Origin: Streptomyces venezuelae ATCC 10712
GTDB lineage: Bacteria > Actinomycetota > Actinomycetes > Streptomycetales > Streptomycetaceae
Assembly (NCBI RefSeq): GCF_008639165.1
Contig: NZ_CP029197.1
Coordinates: 4,530,001-4,594,000, forward strand
Length of the DNA: 64,000 bases
Direction of reading: 5' to 3'
Both the position numbers and the translations under genes were made by a program. Under the pieces are notes generated by a model. That model did no database searches. It saw nothing but the letters and a program-made list of their open reading frames with translations, and was not told the origin of the DNA. Below, one piece after another: positions 58,764-64,000 of this stretch; position 1 is the stretch's first letter; the number at the start of each line of letters is the position of its first letter.

Positions 58764-60065
58764 ATGGCCCAGACAACCGCACGCCCCGACCGCACGCCCG
58801 GCAGCCCCCCGGTCCGCACCCCCCGCTTCCACCGCGCCTGGTCCGTCGCGGCGGTCACCTTCGTCACGATCATCGGCGCGGCCGCCTTCGCCTCCCTGCC
58901 GGGCCTGCTGATCGAGCCGCTGCACGCGGAGTTCGACTGGTCGCGCGGCACCATCGGCTTCGCCGTCTCGGTCAACCTCGCCCTCTACGGCCTGACGGCC
59001 CCCTTCGCCGCCGCCCTCATGGACCGCTTCGGCATCCGCCGGGTCGTCGCCGTCGCCCTCACCGTAATCGCCGTCGGAGCGGCCCTCACCACGTGGATGA
59101 CGGCCCCCTGGCAGCTCGTCCTCTCCTGGGGCGTCCTCGTCGGCCTCGGCAGCGGCTCCATGGCCCTCGCCTTCGCCGCGACCGTCACCAACCGCTGGTT
59201 CGTGGCCCGCCGGGGCCTCGTCACCGGCATCCTCACCGCCGCCGGCGCCTCCGGGCAGCTGATCTTCCTGCCGCTGCTCTCCTGGCTCGTCGAGCACCAC
59301 GGCTGGCGGCCGGCCGCCGTGACCGTCTCCCTCGCCGCCCTCGCGGTCGTCCCCTTCGTGTGGCTGCTGCTCCGCGACCACCCGGCGGACGTCCGGCTCG
59401 CCCCGTACGGCGGGGAGTACGCCGAGAAGCCCGCCCCCGTCACCGGCGCGGCCCGCCGCGCGGTCACCGTCCTGTTCAAGGCGGCCCGCACGGGCCCGTT
59501 CTGGCTGCTCGCGGGCTCCTTCGCGATCTGCGGCGCGTCCACGAACGGCCTGGTGAGGACCCACCTCGTGCCGGCCGCCCACGACCACGGGATGCCGGTG
59601 ACGACGGCGGCGGGACTGCTCGCGGTCATCGGCGTCTTCGACGTCGTCGGCACGGTCGCATCCGGCTGGTTCACCGACCGCTTCGAGCCCCGCCGGCTGC
59701 TCGCCGTCTACTACGCGCTGCGCGGCGTCTCGCTGCTCTTCCTGCCGATGCTGCTCGCCCCCTCCGTGCAGCCGCCGATGCTGTTCTTCATCGTCTTCTA
59801 CGGCCTGGACTGGGTGGCGACCGTGCCGCCCACCCTCGCCCTGTGCCGCGAGCAGTACGGCGAGGACTCGGCGATCGTCTTCGGCTGGGTGCTCGCCTCC
59901 CACCAGGTCGGGGCGGCGGTCGTGGCCTTCGCGGGCGGCGTGGCCCGTGACGTCTTCGGCACGTACGACGTCGTCTGGTACGCCTCGGGCGCGCTGTGCG
60001 CGGCGGCAGCCCTGATGGCCCTGGTGATCAACCGCCGGGCCCCCGGACCGTCCCTTACGCGCTGA
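58764..60065 (+). CDS. MFS transporter (OFA/monocarboxylate-like)
   Basis: The 433-residue protein has a 25-residue hydrophilic N-terminus and 12 helices with the pattern GVLVGLGSGSMALAFAATVTNRWFVARRGLVTGI, LRDHPADVRLAPYGG and FTDRFEPRRLLAVYYALRG, typical of oxalate/formate or monocarboxylate carriers. Next to a carboxylic-acid catabolic set it could import the substrate. It overlaps the convergent flavin reductase by 11 bp. Confidence 0.82.
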   Translation: MAQTTARPDRTPGSPPVRTPRFHRAWSVAAVTFVTIIGAAAFASLPGLLIEPLHAEFDWSRGTIGFAVSVNLALYGLTAPFAAALMDRFGIRRVVAVALTVIAVGAALTTWMTAPWQLVLSWGVLVGLGSGSMALAFAATVTNRWFVARRGLVTGILTAAGASGQLIFLPLLSWLVEHHGWRPAAVTVSLAALAVVPFVWLLLRDHPADVRLAPYGGEYAEKPAPVTGAARRAVTVLFKAARTGPFWLLAGSFAICGASTNGLVRTHLVPAAHDHGMPVTTAAGLLAVIGVFDVVGTVASGWFTDRFEPRRLLAVYYALRGVSLLFLPMLLAPSVQPPMLFFIVFYGLDWVATVPPTLALCREQYGEDSAIVFGWVLASHQVGAAVVAFAGGVARDVFGTYDVVWYASGALCAAAALMALVINRRAPGPSLTR

Positions 60066-60663
60066 AGCGCCCGAACCGTCCCCGGTGGAACAGCAAGGGC
60101 TCGCCCTCCTCCTCGGCCCCCAGCGACTCCACCCGCCCCACCACGATCAGATGGTCGCCCCCGGTGTGCACGGCGGTGATCGCGCAGTCGATCCAGGCGG
60201 GCGCGCCGGCCAGCCGGGGGGAGCCGGTGACGGGGGCCGGGGCCCAGTCCACCCCGGCGAACTTGTCCGCGCCGCTCACCGCGAAGGACCGGCACAGCGG
60301 GCCCTGGTCGGCGCCGAGGACGTTGACGCAGAAGGCGCCCGCGCCCGCGATCCGGGGCCAGGTCGTCGACGTGCGGGCGACCATGAAGGCGACCAGGGGC
60401 GGGTCGAGGGAGAGGGAGGCGAAGGACTGGCAGGCGAACCCGGCAGGTCCCGTCGCGTCGAGCGCGGTCACGATCGTGACCCCGCTCGCGAAGTGACCGA
60501 GCACGCGGCGGAATTCGGCCGGGTCGACGGGCGGTCGCTCGTCCTCCCGTACCGCGCGCAGCACCGGCCTGGGCAGTGGTTCCACGGCCGTCGGCGAACC
60601 GGCCGCTCTCAGGTGTCGGACGACGGTGGCCGCCATCCCCGCGTGTCCCATCACACCGACCAT
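60055..60663 (-). CDS. Flavin reductase-like protein
   Basis: The 202-residue protein has the FMN-binding split-barrel signature FRRVLGHFASGVTIVTALD, CQSFASLSLDPPLVAFMV and FCVNVLGADQGPLCRSFA. Such reductases feed reduced flavin to class D monooxygenases. ATG 60663 begins only 5 bp from operator E; ATGs at 60651 and 60636 are in frame and would leave more room. Confidence 0.82.
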   Translation of the reverse strand: MVGVMGHAGMAATVVRHLRAAGSPTAVEPLPRPVLRAVREDERPPVDPAEFRRVLGHFASGVTIVTALDATGPAGFACQSFASLSLDPPLVAFMVARTSTTWPRIAGAGAFCVNVLGADQGPLCRSFAVSGADKFAGVDWAPAPVTGSPRLAGAPAWIDCAITAVHTGGDHLIVVGRVESLGAEEEGEPLLFHRGRFGRFSA

Positions 60664-60668
60664 TGAAC

Positions 60669-60683
60669 CTGACGGTTCGTCAG
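60669..60683 (-). promoter_or_regulatory. CTGACGnnnCGTCAG operator, site E
   Basis: CTGACGGTTCGTCAG is a perfect-arm palindrome lying just upstream of the flavin reductase start, in the 44-bp gap after the enoyl-CoA hydratase gene. Confidence 0.75.
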
Positions 60684-60707
60684 ATAGGAAGGGGCGGGCG
60701 GCACCCG

Positions 60708-61502
60708 CTACCGCCCCTCGTACCGAGCCTCCCGGCGCTCCACGAAGGCGGCCACACCCTCCCTCGCGTCCCCCGTCGTCATGTTGATCTCCTGCGCCGC
60801 CGCCTCCGCCGCGAAGGCGGTCGCGCGGTCCACGTCCAGGGACGCGTTCACCAGCTGTTTCGTGAGCGCGAGGGCCCGGGTCGGGCCCTGGGCGAGGCGC
60901 TCCGCCCACTCCCGGGCCGTCTTCTCCAGGTCCTCCGCCGGGACGACCCGGTTCACCAGACCCATCGCGTACGCCTCCGCCGCCGGCACCGCGTCCCCGA
61001 AGAACATCAACTCCTTCGCCCGCTGCGGCCCGACCAGCCGCGGCAGCAGATACGCCCCGCCGCCGTCCGGGACGAGGCCGCGGCGGACGAACACCTCGAT
61101 GAAACGGGCCGACTCGGCGGCCAGCACCAGGTCGCAGGCGAGGGCGAGGTGCGCACCGATCCCCGCCGCCGTCCCGTTCACCGCCGCGATCACCGGCTTC
61201 TCGCAGTCCAGAACGGCTCCGATGAACCGCTGCGCCCCCCGCCGGATCGTGCGCGCCACGTCCCCGGCGACCCGGTCGCCGGTCGACGGCGCCCCGCGCA
61301 GATCCGCGCCCGCGCAGAAGCCCCGGCCGGTCGCCGTCACCACCACCGCCCGGACGTCCGGGTCGGCGGAGGCCTCGTCGAGCAGGGCCATGATCCGTTC
61401 CCGCTGGTCCCAGGTGACCGCGTTCATCGCCTCGGGGCGGTTGAGCGTGATCCACGAGACGCCGTTCGCGAGGGTGTGGAGGACGTCCGGAAGGTCGGTC
61501 AC
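60708..61502 (-). CDS. Enoyl-CoA hydratase/isomerase
   Basis: The 264-residue crotonase protein has NRPEAMNAVTW, GRGFCAGADLRG, an oxyanion region NGTAAGIGAHLALACDLVLA and VRRGLVPDGGGAYLLPRLVG with the expected acidic position replaced by Asp (PDGG). GTG 61502 follows AGGAG at 6 nt. It is 9 bp downstream of the acyl-CoA synthetase gene, in the same operon. Confidence 0.88.
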   Translation of the reverse strand: MTDLPDVLHTLANGVSWITLNRPEAMNAVTWDQRERIMALLDEASADPDVRAVVVTATGRGFCAGADLRGAPSTGDRVAGDVARTIRRGAQRFIGAVLDCEKPVIAAVNGTAAGIGAHLALACDLVLAAESARFIEVFVRRGLVPDGGGAYLLPRLVGPQRAKELMFFGDAVPAAEAYAMGLVNRVVPAEDLEKTAREWAERLAQGPTRALALTKQLVNASLDVDRATAFAAEAAAQEINMTTGDAREGVAAFVERREARYEGR

Positions 61503-61511
61503 CAAGGGCTC

Positions 61512-63734
61512 CTATCGGCAGACCGCCAGGGCGTCCAGGGCCACCGCGCCCTGCCCGCGCGGCAGCACCATCAGCGGGTTGATGTCGAGTTCGGCGAGGT
61601 CGCCGTCGAGTTCGAGGGCCATCCGCTGCACCCGCAGCACGACCTCGACGAGCGCGTCCACGTCGGCCGGCGGGGCGCCCCGTACGCCGTCGAGGAGGGC
61701 CCGGCCGCGGAGTTCGGCGAGCATCGAGCGGGCCTCGCGCTCCCCGAACGGCGGGACCCGTACGGCCGTGTCGCCGAGGACCTCCACGAGGACCCCGCCG
61801 AGCCCGACCGTCACCGTCGGGCCGAACAGGTCGTCGCGGGCCACGCCCACCACCATCTCGACCCCGCGCCCGACCATCTGGCAGACCAGGACGCCGTCGA
61901 GGTCGATCGACTCGAAGCGGGCGATGTCGGTGAGTTCGCGGTACGCGTCGCGGACCTGGCTCGCCGAGGTCAAACCGACCTTCACCAGGCCCAGTTCGGT
62001 CTTGTGGGCGAGCTGCGCGCCGGAGGCCTTCATGACCACCGGATAGCCGACGAGCCCGGCGGCCCGCACGGCCGCCGCCGCGCTGGTGACGAGCTGCTCG
62101 CGGGGCACCCGTATGCCGTACGCCCGCAGCAGCTGCTTCGCCGCGTGCTCGCTGAGCCGGCGGCCGGGCCGCATGAGCGCCTGGGCCTTGCGGAAGGACG
62201 GGGAGGGGGTGCGGGGGGCCTCGTCGAAGGGGGAGCGGTAACAGGTGGTGAAGCGGTGGTGGTCGAGGTAGGCCTTCACGGCGCCGATGCAGTTGGCGAA
62301 CGTACGGAAGGTGGCGACGCGCGAGGAGCCGAGCAGGGTCGTGCGGTAGGCGTCCTCGGTCCCGACGGGGGAGCCCCACACCACGCACACGAGTTTGTCG
62401 GTGGCCTCGGCCGCGTCGACGAGGTCCTGGGCGAGCTTGTCGCTCATGGGCGGGAAGGGGCCGGTGATCGGACAGATCAGCACGCCCACCGAGGGGTCCG
62501 CGAGGATCGCGTCGATGATCTTCCGGCCGCGCCAGTCGCCCACCGGGTGCCCGCCGTTGTCGACGGGGTTGGCGACGGAGAGGTACTCGGGGATCCACGT
62601 GTGCAGTTCGTCCTGCTTGGCCTGCGGGAGGGTGGGCAGCCGGAGCCCCGCCTCGGTGGCCAGGTCGGCGAAGTGCGCGCCGGTGCCGCCGGAGATCGAG
62701 TACACGACGACGCCGTCGGCCTGCGGGCGGCGGGCGCGGGCGAGCAGGGTCGCGGTGTCCTGGAGCTGGTCGAGCCCGTCGACCCGGATCACCCCGAACT
62801 GCCGCATGGCCGCGTCCACGACCTGGTCGGCGCCGGTGAGCTTGCCGGTGTGGGAGGCGGCCGTACGGGCCCCGGTCTCGGTGCGGCCGACCTTGACGGC
62901 GACGACGGGGACGCCGTGGCGGGCAGCCCGGTCGGCGGCGAGGAGGAAGGAGCGGCCGTCCTTGAGGCCCTCGACGTAGCAGGCGATGGCGCCGACCTCG
63001 GGCCGTCCGGCGAAGTACGAGATGAAGTCGGCGGTCTCCAGGTCGGCCTCGTTGCCGGTGGGCGCCCAGTGGGAGAGGCGGACGCCGAGTTCCTGGAGGG
63101 TGAAGACGGGCCGTCCCTGGTGGCCGGACTGGGTGATGAGGGCGACGGCGGGTCCTTCGAGGTCCTCGCGGAAGCGTTCGAAGGCGTTGAGGTTGGTGTT
63201 GGGGCCGAGGAGGCGGAGCCCGGAGCGGCGTACGGCGGCGGCGAGACGTTCCTGCGCGGCGGCCCCGGCCTCGCCGGTCTCGGCGAAGCCGGAGGCGAAG
63301 GCGACCGCGAACTTCACCTTGGTCTCCGCGAGTTCCTCGATGACGGGGAGCGGATCGGCGACGAGGAGGACGGCGAGGTCGACGGGTTCGGTGAGCGCGC
63401 CGACGGAGGGCACGCAGTCGATCCCGAACACGCTGGTACGGGTCGGGTGCACGGGCACGAGCCGGGCGCCGACGCGCTCGGACCAGGCGAGCAGCTGCCG
63501 GGTGATGCCGGTGTTGGGCCGTCCCTCGGCGTCGGAGGCGCCGACGACGGCGACGGACTCGGGCCGGAAGAAGCGGTCGAGGTCGGGCACGGCGGCGTGC
63601 AGCGGCCGGCCGCTGACGTCCTGGTCGCCGGGGGCGGCGGTGACGCCGTGCACGGTGGTGCGGGGCGACTCCCCGCAGGCGTCCACGCGGGCGCGGAGAC
63701 CGGTGGTGAAGGTGCCGTGAGTCGATCCAAGCAT
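61512..63734 (-). CDS. NDP-forming acyl-CoA synthetase (acetate-CoA ligase family)
   Basis: The 740-residue protein has a CoA-binding domain (SVAVVGASDAEGRPNTG), a succinyl-CoA-ligase-like phosphohistidine domain and a C-terminal ATP-grasp (VVMKASGAQLAHKTELGLVKVGL, DINPLMVLPRGQGAVALDA). It forms acyl-CoA from an acid with ATP or GTP. ATG 63734 is preferred over ATG 63758, which lacks a ribosome site and is closer to operator F. Confidence 0.85.
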   Translation of the reverse strand: MLGSTHGTFTTGLRARVDACGESPRTTVHGVTAAPGDQDVSGRPLHAAVPDLDRFFRPESVAVVGASDAEGRPNTGITRQLLAWSERVGARLVPVHPTRTSVFGIDCVPSVGALTEPVDLAVLLVADPLPVIEELAETKVKFAVAFASGFAETGEAGAAAQERLAAAVRRSGLRLLGPNTNLNAFERFREDLEGPAVALITQSGHQGRPVFTLQELGVRLSHWAPTGNEADLETADFISYFAGRPEVGAIACYVEGLKDGRSFLLAADRAARHGVPVVAVKVGRTETGARTAASHTGKLTGADQVVDAAMRQFGVIRVDGLDQLQDTATLLARARRPQADGVVVYSISGGTGAHFADLATEAGLRLPTLPQAKQDELHTWIPEYLSVANPVDNGGHPVGDWRGRKIIDAILADPSVGVLICPITGPFPPMSDKLAQDLVDAAEATDKLVCVVWGSPVGTEDAYRTTLLGSSRVATFRTFANCIGAVKAYLDHHRFTTCYRSPFDEAPRTPSPSFRKAQALMRPGRRLSEHAAKQLLRAYGIRVPREQLVTSAAAAVRAAGLVGYPVVMKASGAQLAHKTELGLVKVGLTSASQVRDAYRELTDIARFESIDLDGVLVCQMVGRGVEMVVGVARDDLFGPTVTVGLGGVLVEVLGDTAVRVPPFGEREARSMLAELRGRALLDGVRGAPPADVDALVEVVLRVQRMALELDGDLAELDINPLMVLPRGQGAVALDALAVCR

Positions 63735-63768
63735 GTGTTCCGCCCGCCCTTCACCCATCCGTATACAC

Positions 63769-63783
63769 CTGACGCCTAGTCAG
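63769..63783 (-). promoter_or_regulatory. CTGACG-type operator, site F
   Basis: CTGACGCCTAGTCAG keeps five bases of each arm, 35 bp upstream of the synthetase ATG. Site G is 24 bp away. Confidence 0.65.
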
Positions 63784-63792
63784 ATTACAGAA

Positions 63793-63807
63793 CTGACGCT
63801 CAGTCAG
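63793..63807. promoter_or_regulatory. CTGACG-type operator, site G
   Basis: CTGACGCTCAGTCAG has the same right-arm variant (AGTCAG) as site F and may serve the synthetase or the divergent gene starting at 63936. Confidence 0.65.
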
Positions 63808-63935
63808 GAATGGGTGTGCGGCGGGAAGCCCGATCCGGCCCGGGGAAGTCCGTACAACCATTCGGATCGGCGGTCCGTCTCACCTCCGGACGCCCCGAAC
63901 GACCGCGTCCGACGACTCCGCCCCAGGGGGACCAC

Positions 63936-64000
63936 GTGACCCGCAGGACCAGCACCATCCGCACGACCAGCACCGCCGGCACCACCGTCCGGCCGCGGGG
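63936..64000 (+). CDS. Start of a gene running out of the window
   Basis: GTG 63936 follows CCAGGGGGACCAC and stays open to the end of the window; the first residues (MTRRTSTIRTTSTAGTTVRP) are basic and Thr-rich. Too little is present to name it. Confidence 0.35.
   Translation, partial: MTRRTSTIRTTSTAGTTVRPR

Noticed and set aside
1..64000. tRNA, rRNA, CRISPR array, complete insertion sequence or att site
   Set aside because: I found no clear T-loop/anticodon arrangement, repeat-spacer array, transposase or integrase frame. A dedicated scan would be needed to exclude weak tRNA genes.

Overview
The window is one contig of very high GC chromosome (low-GC patches are rare and stand out). Codon usage, many GTG starts, GTGA/ATGA stop-start overlaps, a cysteine-type leader peptide, a NsdA-like regulator, and a DmdR1 iron regulator beside a UPF0309 SIS protein all point to Streptomyces. 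From memory, the order of several genes (coumarate-CoA-ligase-like, citrate synthase, pdxH, SIS protein/dmdR1, SCO4402-like, purU, ECF sigma/anti-sigma/STAS) resembles the SCO438x-441x part of the S. coelicolor core chromosome. I could not search for this. I see no tRNA, rRNA, CRISPR or complete insertion sequence.

Layout. 1-3.5 kb: the tail of a flavin-dependent acyl-CoA-dehydrogenase-like enzyme, a 12-bp minisatellite of about 0.5 kb, a secreted M1 metallopeptidase and a SUKH/SMI1-like protein. 3.6-11.2 kb: a five-gene acyl-CoA catabolic operon (TIGR03084 protein, AtuA-like protein, biotin-dependent carboxylase beta and alpha subunits, acyl-CoA dehydrogenase). A ladder of duplicated ribosome-binding-site/start cassettes encoding micro-ORFs interrupts it. 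11.4-16.8 kb: an excalibur protein, RidA, a WYL regulator, and a CoA ligase/enoyl-CoA hydratase/TetR operon whose promoter shares a 19-bp box with the operon at 3.6 kb. 16.8-24.5 kb: an M4-like peptidase pseudogene split by a small repeat, a leader peptide plus 2-oxoglutarate oxygenase, citrate synthase, pdxH, a PAS/GAF protein, a SIS protein and dmdR1. 24.9-40.3 kb: an alpha/beta hydrolase, secreted I36/FG-GAP proteins, acetyltransferases, a CMD/DoxX pair behind an ECF41-type promoter, an ABC exporter, a primase-like protein, a NsdA-like regulator, a membrane protein with repeated TQ(Y/H/F) motifs and a substrate-binding lipoprotein. 40.4-44.4 kb: SCO4402-like protein, purU, and an ECF sigma/zinc-finger anti-sigma pair with a STAS antagonist.

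44.3-53.3 and 60.0-63.8 kb hold a dispersed catabolic gene set: CoA ligase, amidohydrolase, a paired two-subunit acyl-CoA dehydrogenase, cyclase-family hydrolase, SDR, zinc alcohol dehydrogenase, flavin reductase, enoyl-CoA hydratase and an NDP-forming acyl-CoA synthetase. Almost every transcription start in this set carries a copy of a 15-bp palindrome close to CTGACGnnnCGTCAG, so I infer one TetR-type regulon for an unassigned carboxylic-acid pathway. Between its two halves (53.3-60.0 kb) lie a 965-residue DUF4157 protein ending in an ADP-ribosyltransferase-like domain (a candidate eCIS-type effector or toxin), a GlxA-type AraC regulator and two MFS transporters.

The most notable signals are the micro-ORF ladder (6.28-6.48 kb), the DUF4157-ART protein, the seven-site palindrome regulon, the shared box of the two 5'-half operons, the ECF41-type promoter, and the repeat-disrupted peptidase.
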